A stretch of DNA of 64,000 nucleotides from Caldilinea sp. CFX5 (GCA_021405325.1 QWII01000035.1:90666-154665); one strand, 5' to 3'. Shown: positions 8,365 to 17,438, numbered from the stretch's first letter. Notes: generated by a model not told the origin, from the letters alone. Numbers and translations are program-made.

Positions 8365-9855
8365 ATGTTACGGAAGCATTGTACCACAGTGACGCATTGG
8401 CTTGTTGACCGCATCCGGTTAGTGTGTGCGTTTATCGGCACCAAGTGCCGACCGCACCCCGTTCCCTGCTGGCAACTCGACAAACGTCCACCGCTGAATC
8501 ACCTGGCGGCCCTGCCGCGCCACCAACTGCCAGGTTTTGTACAAGAATCAACGGTGGCCTGCCATTACCTGGACTGGCTTGGCGCGCTCGACTGGGAACA
8601 CTTTCCCGAAAGTCGGTGCTACCCAGCCGAAACTGACCGGCACCGTGGCCCTGTCTCGCAACCAACGGCCCCTTATGTTGCGGCCTTCTTGGTAAAGGTT
8701 GATCGACAATTGCCTCACATGGCGCAGTTGCGGCGTTACCTCATCGAACAACCAGCACTGCCGTGGCTCTTTGGTTTCCCCCTTGTGGCCTCGACCGCTT
8801 TCCCTTGGGGGTTTGATGTGGTCGCTAGTCTACCTGCGCATCGCCACTTCAACCGCGTCCTACGACAACTGCCCAACCGGGATCTCCAGTGGTTGTTGAG
8901 CCGTTCGCTTGACCTGCTGCGTCCTTTATTGCCGCCGGGTACGCTGCTGGGTGATGAAATCTCGCTGGATACGAAGCACATTATCGCCTGGGTGAAAGAG
9001 AACAACCCCAAAGAATTTATCAAAGGGGGGCGCTTCCATAAAGAACGACAGCCTAAAGGCGATCCGGACTGCAAAGTTGGCTTCAAGGCAAACGCCAACC
9101 AAACCGCCGCTGCCCCCAAAACCGACGGCAAGCCTGGCAGCAAAGCGCGCGTGGGAGAGTATTATTGGGGGTACGCCAGCGGTCTGGTCGCCACCAAAGT
9201 GCCACACTGGGGCGAAGTGGTGTTGGCCGAACAGACATTACCCTTTGATCATGGCGAATTGAGCTACTTCTTGCCTCTGATGCGCCAAGTCGAAGCGCGC
9301 TTGGGCCGCCGCCCACGCTTTGCCGCCCTAGATGCCGCCTTCGACGCCTTCGACGTCTACGCCTATTTTTATCATGCGGGTGGCTTGGCTGCGGTGCCGT
9401 TACGCAATCCCGGTGAACCCTTGCGCCAATTCACGCCCACGGGACTCCCGCTCTGTGCTGCTGGCTTGCCCATGCCACGCAAAATGCGCTATCGTGACCG
9501 CACTCACCTGCTGCATCACCACTGCGCTCGGTATGCCTGTCCGCTTTGCTTTCCCGCAGCCACCGCAACCCCTTGCCCCATTGACCACAAAAGTCGGGCC
9601 AAAGGCGGCTGTGTCACGGCAATGCCCACCAGTATCGGTGTACGCTTGCGTTCGCAACTCGATCGCAAAGGCGAGCGCTTTCAACAAATCTATCACCAGC
9701 GCACCGCCACGGAACGGATCTTTAGCCAAGCGCTTGAACTTGGCATTGAACGGCCTAAACTGCGCAATGGTCGTTCTATCGCCAACCTCAACACCTTGAT
9801 CTATCTAACCATCAATCTGCGCACACGACAACGCATTCGCCAACCAGCGACCTAA
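8365..9855 (+). CDS. IS-B DDE transposase
   Basis: The 496-residue transposase starts at ATG 8365, preceded by AAAAGGAG. Candidate catalytic residues are D in EISLDTKHIIAW, D in FAALDAAFDAFDVYAYF, and E in YHQRTATERIF, the last in an IS4/IS5-like Y-x2-R-x3-E arrangement. A Cys-containing segment, CARYACPLCFP, precedes it. The N-terminal third (GFVQESTVACHYLDWLG, PTAPYVAAFLVK) is shared with IS-A. There are no frameshifts, so the element could be active. The frame remains open upstream to 8278, but that part overlaps the subterminal repeats. Confidence 0.92.
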   Translation: MLRKHCTTVTHWLVDRIRLVCAFIGTKCRPHPVPCWQLDKRPPLNHLAALPRHQLPGFVQESTVACHYLDWLGALDWEHFPESRCYPAETDRHRGPVSQPTAPYVAAFLVKVDRQLPHMAQLRRYLIEQPALPWLFGFPLVASTAFPWGFDVVASLPAHRHFNRVLRQLPNRDLQWLLSRSLDLLRPLLPPGTLLGDEISLDTKHIIAWVKENNPKEFIKGGRFHKERQPKGDPDCKVGFKANANQTAAAPKTDGKPGSKARVGEYYWGYASGLVATKVPHWGEVVLAEQTLPFDHGELSYFLPLMRQVEARLGRRPRFAALDAAFDAFDVYAYFYHAGGLAAVPLRNPGEPLRQFTPTGLPLCAAGLPMPRKMRYRDRTHLLHHHCARYACPLCFPAATATPCPIDHKSRAKGGCVTAMPTSIGVRLRSQLDRKGERFQQIYHQRTATERIFSQALELGIERPKLRNGRSIANLNTLIYLTINLRTRQRIRQPAT

Positions 9856-10106
9856 CGCATCTACTATCCCCCGAGGTCACTATTCCCACCAGCACCCGTT
9901 GTTTCCCTTTCTGGTTGTGGCTCGGCGCATCGACCCTGGTTACTCTGGCTCGATGCGCCAACTTTTTTTTGCCCACCAACGGTTTCACTCCCTTCGTCCC
10001 TTTTTCCTCTGGTGTCCCAGCAAACCGGGGCCACTTTCGTCCTTTTTTACGCAATTTCTATGTCTTCTTGTTGCCTTTTCGCAACTTCTATCTTGTCCTA
10101 ACCTCC

Positions 10107-12518
10107 GCGACTGGGTTGATGTTGATTCCGGCTAATGTTTAGGGGAGGTCAAATGTACGTACTACAGTTTCAATCCCGCGACTGGGTTGATGTTGATTCC
10201 GGCACGAACGCAATCCCGTATCCAGCATTGAAGGCAATGTTTCAATCCCGCGACTGGGTTGATGTTGATTCCGGCAAGACACTAAAAAAGAGTATGTGTT
10301 GGACATCGAGTTTCAATCCCGCGACTGGGTTGATGTTGATTCCGGCTTTCAAGTTGTAACACGAGTACTGTTAGCTGCTAAAGTTTCAATCCCGCGACTG
10401 GGTTGATGTTGATTCCGGCCTCTTGTGGAACGGCGTCGCCTGGGAGAGCAAGCCCGGGTTTCAATCCCGCGACTGGGTTGATGTTGATTCCGGCCCGGTC
10501 GAAGGTGTACCAGCCGCTTGGCGCCCTCACGGTTTCAATCCCGCGACTGGGTTGATGTTGATTCCGGCCCAGTGCCCCACGATTTAGCGCCGGCGCCGCT
10601 GGTGTTTCAATCCCGCGACTGGGTTGATGTTGATTCCGGCGCTGTGCTGATAGGCCGCTATGCTGCCCTCGCGGTAGTTTCAATCCCGCGACTGGGTTGA
10701 TGTTGATTCCGGCTTGATTTGCGCAAATGACGGAGAATGCAATTGGGTGTTTCAATCCCGCGACTGGGTTGATGTTGATTCCGGCTGCCCAAAGCACCCC
10801 GGAAGATGTCTTTTGAGTAGTTTCAATCCCGCGACTGGGTTGATGTTGATTCCGGCACGACTTGGCGAACAGGGAAGGTCTTCAGATGATTGTTTCAATC
10901 CCGCGACTGGGTTGATGTTGATTCCGGCGTTACAACCCAAGCGGTTATCCGTACAGGTACAACTGTTTCAATCCCGCGACTGGGTTGATGTTGATTCCGG
11001 CTAGCAAGCCGGGTGACATTTACTATGTCTACGACTTGTTTCAATCCCGCGACTGGGTTGATGTTGATTCCGGCGCGCAAGCCTTCAATGTCGATTTGTT
11101 TGGAGAGAGGTTTCAATCCCGCGACTGGGTTGATGTTGATTCCGGCGATTTTCCGTTGATTCTAGGACTCTATTTTACGGTTGTTTCAATCCCGCGACTG
11201 GGTTGATGTTGATTCCGGCTTCCGGTGTGGGAGTTACTCCTTTTGGCATTTGATCGTTTCAATCCCGCGACTGGGTTGATGTTGATTCCGGCAAATCATA
11301 GAAGCGATGTAGCTCATCTGGTACAGTGGTTTCAATCCCGCGACTGGGTTGATGTTGATTCCGGCAACCAGATTCATTTCAGTAGCTCTGAGAGACGGAT
11401 GTTTCAATCCCGCGACTGGGTTGATGTTGATTCCGGCGTCAATTTGTGCAGACTCACATCTTTCGTATAGTAGTTGTAATCCCGCGACTGGGTTGATGTT
11501 GATTCCGGCAAAACGATTGGGTTGCTACAGGCTGACCTAACAAGTTGTAATCCCGCGACTGGGTTGATGTTGATTCCGGCGACTTTTTTTGTTCTACTTT
11601 TGAGATGAGACTTGTTGTAATCCCGCGACTGGGTTGATGTTGATTCCGGCTTGCGGTACTCGGCTGGGGTGGGGGTGAGCGAAGCTTGTTGTAATCCCGC
11701 GACTGGGTTGATGTTGATTCCGGCACAGCCCCTATTCGTGGTCGGGTTACATCGATTTGTTGTAATCCCGCGACTGGGTTGATGTTGATTCCGGCCTGGA
11801 AAGTTGCATCGGGCGAACTCGCCAAATCTCTGTTGTAATCCCGCGACTGGGTTGATGTTGATTCCGGCCCAGGTCAGCCACATAGCCGGCATAGGTGAAC
11901 ATCAGTTGTAATCCCGCGACTGGGTTGATGTTGATTCCGGCCCCCGGTCGCCGCTTTTTGTTATCTTCGCTGCTTCATCGGTTGTAATCCCGCGACTGGG
12001 TTGATGTTGATTCCGGCTTCCCTCTCATCGCACAACACTCTCTATGTTGACCTGTTGTAATCCCGCGACTGGGTTGATGTTGATTCCGGCCTCAAATTAC
12101 TTATTTGGTTTAACCAAAGTTCAGTTGTAATCCCGCGACTGGGTTGATGTTGATTCCGGCGCGTGTCCCTGTGTAAGGGTTGCTACTATCAAGCAAGTTG
12201 TAATCCCGCGACTGGGTTGATGTTGATTCCGGCCTGAATATCAGTCAACTCAGATTCAAACAATTGTGTTGTAATCCCGCGACTGGGTTGATGTTGATTC
12301 CGGCAACTCCACAAAGCACCAGGGTTGTCTAGCAGTGTTGTAATCCCGCGACTGGGTTGATGTTGATTCCGGCTTTCAAATTAAGTTACCAGACGGAAGT
12401 TTGGTAGGAGTTGTAATCCCGCGACTGGGTTGATGTTGATTCCGGCTGAGCCTGTAGGAGCGATTGATACAGTAGTAATATGTTGTAATCCCGCGACTGG
12501 GTTGATGTTGATTCCGGC
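10107..12518 (-). CRISPR. CRISPR array, leader-proximal segment (half repeat plus 33 repeats)
   Basis: It begins with the hexamer copy (10107-10112) and the second half of the split repeat (10113-10132). Full repeats follow, starting at 10167, 10239, 10310, 10383, 10458, 10532, 10604, 10677, 10749, 10820, 10892, 10965, 11038, 11110, 11183, 11256, 11329 and 11401 (minus-strand end GATTGAAAC). Those at 11473, 11544, 11614, 11688, 11759, 11832, 11905, 11981, 12054, 12124, 12197, 12268, 12337, 12410 and 12482 end GATTACAAC. Spacers are 32-39 bp. The repeat at 12482-12518 is leader-adjacent, so spacers near 12500 are the newest. I saw no duplicated spacer. Confidence 0.98.
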
Positions 12519-12864
12519 GCCTTGCTCGCATCGTCCCACCGCTCAGAGAGCGATTTACGCTTTTCTCCCACTTTGGGGGAAAACCGGGCGAAAAATAGGG
12601 AAAGGAGCGACAAAAGGGCAGGGTTTTTGTCCTTTTTCTCCTACCGGCGAGCATCGCCGCTTTGGCCGGTTTTTCTCGTTCATCCTGACGGGTAATTTGG
12701 CCCGTTTCTGATGGCAACGGCGCCACGTAACGGCAGCGCTACCACTGGTAATCGGGGCCATTGTCTGGCCTTGCGAGCATCACCGCCAGCCAAGTGGCCT
12801 ACCGCGATGCTCGCAACCGGTCGATCGTTGGTAAGATGCTGTTGTTAAAGAACGGCTTACAAAA
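12519..12864 (-). promoter_or_regulatory. CRISPR leader
   Basis: This gene-free stretch of about 345 bp lies between the newest repeat and a minus-strand promoter downstream of cas2. The core GCGAGCATC or its complement recurs at 12650-12658, 12773-12781 and 12803-12811. The sequence touching the first repeat (12519-12532, minus strand GATGCGAGCAAGGC) differs from 12768-12781 (GATGCTCGCAAGGC) only in three central bases. Such a repeated leader motif could anchor spacer integration. An A/G-rich section at 12585-12640 separates the copies. Confidence 0.65.
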
Positions 12865-12893
12865 AGTATACCTCACTGCGCTGTGTTTGCCAA
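12865..12893 (-). promoter_or_regulatory. Sigma70-type promoter for pre-crRNA
   Basis: On the minus strand TTGGCA (12893-12888) is followed by a 17-base spacer and TATACT (12870-12865). Transcription would start near 12858 and run through the leader into the array. It lies 48 bases past the cas2 stop codon, so the array probably has its own promoter. Confidence 0.65.
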
Positions 12894-12941
12894 ATTGTAG
12901 GAGGAACGATGTTTGACGAGTTGCTATCGGTATCAAGCTGC

Positions 12942-13238
12942 CTAGATCAGATAAAGCGTCGGCTCCGCCGGCGGCGGGTCGCCCACTGTCTCCACCTTGT
13001 GGCGACAACTGCCGCAGAGGGCGTAGAAGCGCACCGAATCGTGGCTCTCCTCCAGATGGCGCTCCAGTTGACGGCGCAACTGCAAATATTGCTTCTCGCT
13101 CAGAAAACACTCAAAGAGGCTATACTGCGTCCACTGTCCATAGCCACTCAACGTCTTATGCACCTTCGCCCGCCGTTTATCCGAGCTAATATCATAGGCG
13201 ATAACGTAAAAAGTTGTCTCTTTTGCCAACCGTTTCAT
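12942..13238 (-). CDS. cas2: CRISPR adaptation endoribonuclease-fold protein Cas2
   Basis: The 98-residue protein pairs with Cas1 as the spacer integrase scaffold. The ferredoxin-like Cas2 fold is recognisable from FYVIAYDISSDKRRAKVHKTL, with the Asp at the end of the first strand, and from GQWTQYSLFECFLSEKQYLQL. Length and order (last adaptation gene before the leader) are typical. It ends 49 bases before the predicted leader promoter. The cas1 stop lies 88 bases upstream, so the two genes are not overlapping here. Confidence 0.95.
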   Translation of the reverse strand: MKRLAKETTFYVIAYDISSDKRRAKVHKTLSGYGQWTQYSLFECFLSEKQYLQLRRQLERHLEESHDSVRFYALCGSCRHKVETVGDPPPAEPTLYLI

Positions 13239-13326
13239 CCTTTACATACCGTGTACCGTGTTGCGTATTCCGTGTTGCATCTCCACAACCAGAACTTCTT
13301 GTCTTCTTGTCCTCTTGTCTTCTTGT

Positions 13327-14403
13327 CTACCGCACCTGAAACGCACGATAGGTTGGGATTTCCCCAAGCAGGAACTTGGCAAGCAGGCGCGCTTGCAATT
13401 CCAGGCAGCGGCGGTAGGTGGCTTTATAGCCGAAGACGGGGTGTTGGATTTCAGTGTTGAGGCGCGCTTCAAATTGTTGGAGGAAGAGCTTGCGACCAGC
13501 GGCGGTCAGTTGCCAGGCGCCCAGTTGTTCCTCAAAATGTTTGGCCTGCAGGATCTGCTTGTTGATCACCGTCAGCACCACTGAATCGACAATCGGTGTG
13601 CGCATCTCTTCCATCAGGTCGAGCGCCAGGGCCGGTTTGCCGTAGCCTTCGCTGTGGAGAAAGCCGATGTAGGGGGCGAAGCCGACAATTTGCACCGCGC
13701 TGAGGACATGGTTCAGCAACAGCGTATAGCCAAAACTGAGCAGCGCGTTGACCGGGTCGGTGGGCGGGCGACGGTGGCGACCGGTGAAGCCGAGATCCTG
13801 TTTGAGCAGCGGGCCAAAGCCGCGAAAAAAGGCGGCGGCGCCGGCCCCTTCCATGCCCTGGAGCGTCCCCAGCGCCGAGCCTTGTTGCGGGCGGGTCGGA
13901 TCGAGCGGGCCATCCTCTTCGATCTCCAGGCGATCGACCTCGCTGATCATGGCGGCCAGCGTTTCGGCGGCGGCGGTCAGCGTGGCCGATTGGGCCGGAT
14001 CATCTACGGTACGGTTGCTGCGCAGGAGCAGCGTGCGCTGGTTGTGGAGCTTGCCGCGCACAAAGCGGGCCGCCAGTGTCACCCGTTGGCGATAATTTTC
14101 ATGGGCGCGAAATTGGGCGGTGCGCACAAAGACATTTTTGGTCACTTCCGGCGCCAGTCGCCCCTTGAAGCGCCCCCAGAAGTCACAAAAACAGATGTCG
14201 GCGTTCTGCTCAAGCAGGGCCAGCAGCGCCGGCGTGGTGACGGTGCTGTCGCCCAGGACGACGACCTGTTCCACCTTCATGAGGGGAATCGTCACTTTGC
14301 GCGCTTCGGCGCCGGTCTCCTGGTTGGCGGGAATTTTGACGGTTAGTGTCTCGCCGTCCTTGTTGACGACGCTATACGGTTCAGTTAAGTAAAGAGTAGT
14401 CAT
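13327..14403 (-). CDS. cas1: CRISPR integrase Cas1
   Basis: The 358-residue integrase joins prespacers to the leader end of the array. The ATG at 14403 follows AGGAGT. The N-terminal beta domain (LGDSTVTTPALLALLEQNADICFCDFWGR, residues about 50-80, quoted only in part by family knowledge) is followed by the helical catalytic domain. That domain has the conserved Glu in GMEGAGAAAFFRGF, the His in IGFLHSEGYGKPAL and the Asp in LALDLMEEMRTPIVD. The protein is intact and of normal length. Together with cas4 and cas2 it forms the only adaptation module seen, serving an array flanked by both type I-D and type III-C effector genes. Confidence 0.96.
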   Translation of the reverse strand: MTTLYLTEPYSVVNKDGETLTVKIPANQETGAEARKVTIPLMKVEQVVVLGDSTVTTPALLALLEQNADICFCDFWGRFKGRLAPEVTKNVFVRTAQFRAHENYRQRVTLAARFVRGKLHNQRTLLLRSNRTVDDPAQSATLTAAAETLAAMISEVDRLEIEEDGPLDPTRPQQGSALGTLQGMEGAGAAAFFRGFGPLLKQDLGFTGRHRRPPTDPVNALLSFGYTLLLNHVLSAVQIVGFAPYIGFLHSEGYGKPALALDLMEEMRTPIVDSVVLTVINKQILQAKHFEEQLGAWQLTAAGRKLFLQQFEARLNTEIQHPVFGYKATYRRCLELQARLLAKFLLGEIPTYRAFQVR

Positions 14404-14411
14404 GTGTACTC

Positions 14412-14542
14412 CTATGGCTGGTTCCCACGCTCAGCGTGGGAATCCAGAGGGGACGCACTGCGTCCGGCGTTTTGACGTACCGAGAGGTGGACGCGGAGCG
14501 TCCTGTCGGCATTACGCCGCTGAGCGGCGTAACGAGCAAGGG
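14412..14542. repeat. Cluster of four short palindromes between cas1 and cas4
   Basis: Four consecutive stem-loops fill the gap: TTCCCACGCTCAGCGTGGGAA-type (about 14422-14442), GGACGCACTGCGTCC (about 14451-14465), GGACGCGGAGCGTCC (about 14489-14503) and a TTACGCCGCT/AGCGGCGTAA hairpin (about 14512-14532). Their arms differ, so they are separate hairpins. They resemble dispersed intergenic REP-like palindromes. They could reduce read-through or stabilise mRNA ends between the two genes. Confidence 0.75.
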
Positions 14543-14563
14543 CGGCTTATGGGCGCCAATCGC

Positions 14564-15154
14564 TCAATTGGACAATGTTTGGAGCGCTGCCGTCTCTGTC
14601 GGCAAGCAAACCTCGATCAGGCTGCACCCACGACAGCGCTCCCGGTGATCGGTGTGGGTGGGAAGCGTGCCGCGCGCTAATGTCCATTGCATCTGTTGGA
14701 TATATTGGCGGGTCTGGTCGCGCAAGGCTGGGGTAAACACGACCGTCACCCGGCGGCGGCTGCCAAAGTAGAAGAGCGCACCTTCGCTGATCGTTTTGCC
14801 GGTCATCTCTTCCAGACAGAGCGCCTGGGCGCAGAGTTGGGCTTCGTCGTTGCTCCATTTGCCCTGCTGCCCCTGTTTGTACTCCACCGGCACGAGCCGC
14901 CCGTCGGCCTGTTCTTCCAGCAGGTCGGTGTAACCGGTGATGCCGAGGGTGTGGCTATAGACATAGACGCGGCGGTGGATGGTGACGCCGCTGGGGATGG
15001 TCTCGTAGCCGGGCGTGTGGGCGCGTTCATGGTTGATGACGCCGCGCAAGACATGGGCGTTTTCTTTCATCTCGCCCTGGACATACATGTACCAAAAGCG
15101 CCGCGGGCAATAGGCGAATTGGTTGATGTAGGAGAGGGGTAGTAGATCGTTCAT
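14564..15154 (-). CDS. cas4: CRISPR adaptation exonuclease Cas4
   Basis: The 196-residue RecB-like nuclease trims prespacers and helps select PAM and orientation. The start at 15154 follows AAGGAGGG. The Fe-S cluster cysteines are present: one near the N-terminus (FAYCPRRFWYMY) and three near the C-terminus (RCRGCSLIEVC). Nuclease residues include GYTDLLE and PVEYKQG, followed by the QLCAQALCLEE helix (QxxxY-like motif IV). It has a normal size. Cas4 is standard in type I-D loci and uncommon in stand-alone type III loci, which suggests the adaptation genes came with the I-D part. Confidence 0.94.
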   Translation of the reverse strand: MNDLLPLSYINQFAYCPRRFWYMYVQGEMKENAHVLRGVINHERAHTPGYETIPSGVTIHRRVYVYSHTLGITGYTDLLEEQADGRLVPVEYKQGQQGKWSNDEAQLCAQALCLEEMTGKTISEGALFYFGSRRRVTVVFTPALRDQTRQYIQQMQWTLARGTLPTHTDHRERCRGCSLIEVCLPTETAALQTLSN

Positions 15155-15244
15155 TTGTACCCTCCTTTCTAGCGGATTGAAATTTCCGGGAAGTGGCGTG
15201 AAAAATTTGTGCCAATAGCCGTGCTGTGATGCCAGATCTTTATG

Positions 15245-16087
15245 CTATACAACTTCCCAAATGCCATACGGACCAATGCGAAACGTGCCAGCGCCAGTCA
15301 TCGTACTGCCGGGGGCATAGCAGATCTGTACTTTGGCAAGCTGCCAATGATGTCCATTTTGGGTAGCTCGTTCCCAGCCGGTAAGCGGTTCGACTGCACC
15401 TGCTAAGGGGGGGCGCGGGTCGGCACGGACGTGCGCCGATACAAATTCAGCCGTGGACAGTGTGATCATAGGATCATCCACATGTGTGGGGGGAGCTAGC
15501 GGCAACGGTTGCACCCGTCCCCAGCCATAACCCCGTTCGGCGCCAAAACATAGCTGCGTCAGCGCTGCCTGCCAGTCACCTAACACGGCGCCATTCGACA
15601 ACTCCTGTTTTACAAAGAGATCGCCTTTGAGATAAACCGGCAACGCCGTCGTCGCGCCGGGGCCGGGACGACTATATGGGCGAACAAACTCGGTTTCATG
15701 GAGCAGCGCATCTTCTGCACTTTGTTGCTCATAATTTAAGGCTGTGCTGGCATAACTGCCGAAGAAGCGATAGGCGAATAATTTATCATTCCACGGGTAG
15801 TGGGCTGTCAGCTCCTCAGCCGACGCTACTGCTTTGTCGGCATTCTGCGGCAGCGCCGGGTAAAGATAGCCAAAACGGAAGTTCTCGTGTAGTGTCTCTC
15901 CGCTTTGAACATAGCTTTGCGTGTCTGCTCCCTTGCTAGTACGGCGCGTCAAACGCTCGGTAAGCGCCGCCCAAACATTTTTGCCCGGTACATAGCCACG
16001 CGTCTGCATTAAGTTGCCAGTTTTGCGCCAGCCGATGTGCATCGGTGTACAGAGGCGGAAGGCTAGCGTGTATTTATGCCAACTCAT
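15245..16087 (-). CDS. RAMP-superfamily subunit of the type III-C-like effector
   Basis: The 280-residue protein opens like a RAMP domain (YTLAFRLCTPMHIGWRKTGNL) and has a glycine-rich loop GAERGYGWGRV near residues 190-200. Such subunits bind crRNA in Cas7/Cas5-type positions. Its start overlaps the cmr5 stop by 4 bases, so it belongs to the csx11-cmr4-cmr5 operon. The set has Cmr1-, Cmr4-, Cmr5- and Cmr6-like genes but no obvious Cmr3, so this may be the Cas5/Cmr3-position subunit. That assignment is by elimination, not by sequence. The gap to cas4 is 90 bases. Confidence 0.75.
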   Translation of the reverse strand: MSWHKYTLAFRLCTPMHIGWRKTGNLMQTRGYVPGKNVWAALTERLTRRTSKGADTQSYVQSGETLHENFRFGYLYPALPQNADKAVASAEELTAHYPWNDKLFAYRFFGSYASTALNYEQQSAEDALLHETEFVRPYSRPGPGATTALPVYLKGDLFVKQELSNGAVLGDWQAALTQLCFGAERGYGWGRVQPLPLAPPTHVDDPMITLSTAEFVSAHVRADPRPPLAGAVEPLTGWERATQNGHHWQLAKVQICYAPGSTMTGAGTFRIGPYGIWEVV

Positions 16088-16464
16088 CTTTCTGCCTCCG
16101 CTTTGGCGCCATAACGCGCATAGATGAGCGTCTGTTCGTAAAGCTCTTTGACCAGAAGCAAGGTGTCCAGGTCAGCACAAACGGTGTCAGCAAAGAATTT
16201 AAGCGCATTTTGATCCGTGATCTCACTGGCGGTAAAAGCCGGCAGTTCTTTGAGCAAGGCATAGAGGTGAGGACGTATCTTTGCCACCAGATCTTTCTCC
16301 TGACGACTACTGCGCGAAAAGAGAAAGAGGAGACAGGCATAAACGCCCTGTTCTTGTAAAACGCCCAACGTTTTAGTGATCAGGATTTCGCACTCGGCTT
16401 TGCCGGCGGCAACGATCCCCTGGGCAGATTGGGCGGCAAGTTGGTCTAGGTTTAAACGGTTCAT
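16084..16464 (-). CDS. cmr5: Small subunit Cmr5 (Cas11)
   Basis: The all-helical protein of 126 residues is the size and place of Cmr5, which forms the inner filament of type III effectors. It has the helix GVYACLLFLFSRSSRQEKD and a C-terminal LIYARYGAKAEAE helix, as in Cmr5-family proteins. It overlaps cmr4 upstream and the RAMP gene downstream by 4 bases each, a translational coupling that fits a stoichiometric complex. Confidence 0.8.
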   Translation of the reverse strand: MNRLNLDQLAAQSAQGIVAAGKAECEILITKTLGVLQEQGVYACLLFLFSRSSRQEKDLVAKIRPHLYALLKELPAFTASEITDQNALKFFADTVCADLDTLLLVKELYEQTLIYARYGAKAEAER

Positions 16465-17438
16465 TGGCCATTCCCTCCATTTAACAGACGCACCCGGCCA
16501 AAGCCGCGCGTCCCCATGCCGCCGATGCCCAGGTGTTCGGCCAGTTTTAGCCCGGCTTCCACCACCTGGATTGGCTTGTGCCAGGTTTCACCTAAAGAGT
16601 CACCAGCGTTGTGCGTATAGATCTTCTTTTTCTCGCCGTTTGCTTCCTGTTTTTCTTCAACTTTGCACTTTTTAGCTGTCAGCGGGAAGTTGTTGCGATA
16701 GTCGTCCTGCACTACATCCAGCCAAAGCAGGGCCGCGCGCGGAATGGCTTCGTAGGTGAAAAGCGCCTTGTCAGCGGCGGCGCCGGTCTCCGGGTCAATG
16801 CTGACCGAAGTGCGCACTTCCAAATTACTGTTGACGATCTGTCCAAATAATTTATCGGCAACAAGAACAGCGCGGGTTTTGATTGTCTCCGGCACGGACG
16901 GGATGCTCTGCGGCCAAGTGAACGGCGCATTCGCTTTGGGTAACATGAGCCAACCGAGGTTGAGATGACTATGGTTGCTGAGCGCCTGTGGCAGGTGCAC
17001 CTGTTCGCCAGGATCAGTTGCGTTTTCGTCAAACTCCGCCAGCACACTAGGGCAAGTTACCCACACCGGACCGGCCAGCGAATGGACCGGAAAGAGCAAC
17101 AGGCGCGCATCGCCAATGCTCACCGTGCCGCTTTGGCCGCCAGCTTGCCCGCGAATATAGCCAAAGGTGTAGCAAATGGGGCATGTTCTATCGGCGCAAT
17201 GACCTTCTTTGCCCTTCTCCTGGTTCTCTTGACCGGCGCCGGCGCACCGACGGCTTTCATAGTGGTAGGCGGCGTATTGGCGAATGGCGCCGTGCAGGGC
17301 TGTGCCAGGAATTTTGGGCAGTTTTGTGCCCGGCTCGCGCACAATGCTCAGATCGACGCGGCCCAACCGGTTGCCCCCTGTCCCCACATGAACTGGGTCG
17401 AGGGTCATAAGAAAAAAATGTTGATGGTAATAGTTCAT
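16461..17438 (-). CDS. cmr4: Backbone RAMP and target RNase Cmr4 (Cas7)
   Basis: The 325-residue Cmr4-like Cas7 subunit would form the crRNA-binding backbone and cut target RNA at 6-nt intervals. Typical features are PVHVGTGGNRLGRVDLSIVRE near the N-terminus, KIPGTALHGAIRQY, GDARLLLFPVHSLAGPVWVTCPSVL, and the C-terminal glycine loop GIGGMGTRGFGRVRLL. Asp29 in GRVDLS sits where the catalytic Asp of known Cmr4 lies, so RNA cleavage is probably kept. A Cys-rich insert (CADRTCPICYTFG, residues about 80-93) may bind zinc. It overlaps csx11 by 4 bases. Confidence 0.9.
   Translation of the reverse strand: MNYYHQHFFLMTLDPVHVGTGGNRLGRVDLSIVREPGTKLPKIPGTALHGAIRQYAAYHYESRRCAGAGQENQEKGKEGHCADRTCPICYTFGYIRGQAGGQSGTVSIGDARLLLFPVHSLAGPVWVTCPSVLAEFDENATDPGEQVHLPQALSNHSHLNLGWLMLPKANAPFTWPQSIPSVPETIKTRAVLVADKLFGQIVNSNLEVRTSVSIDPETGAAADKALFTYEAIPRAALLWLDVVQDDYRNNFPLTAKKCKVEEKQEANGEKKKIYTHNAGDSLGETWHKPIQVVEAGLKLAEHLGIGGMGTRGFGRVRLLNGGNGQ

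Larger units (their letters stand above)
8037..10106 (+). mobile_element. Insertion sequence IS-B, intact, next to IS-A
   Basis: The perfect 14-bp terminal inverted repeat GGAGGTTAGGACAA starts at 8037, and its complement ends at 10106. The duplicated hexamer GCGACT flanks both ends (8031-8036 and 10107-10112), and the left copy is shared with IS-A. One intact transposase gene is present. The length is 2070 bp. The transposase is clearly homologous to that of IS-A but diverged, so this is a second, independent insertion and not a duplication in place. Confidence 0.9.

Noticed and set aside
3556..10106. Idea that the two array segments are separate CRISPR loci
   Set aside because: The half repeats and shared hexamer show one array split by insertions.
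10135..12613. Further frames of 60-162 residues with the same repeated peptides, some running past the array end
   Set aside because: Also translations of the CRISPR array and leader.
12909..13460. Plus-strand 183-residue frame opposite cas2
   Set aside because: It is antisense to cas2 and the cas1 end, with no motif.
13654..14346. Plus-strand 230-residue frame opposite cas1
   Set aside because: A GC-driven shadow frame; cas1 motifs are unambiguous on the other strand.
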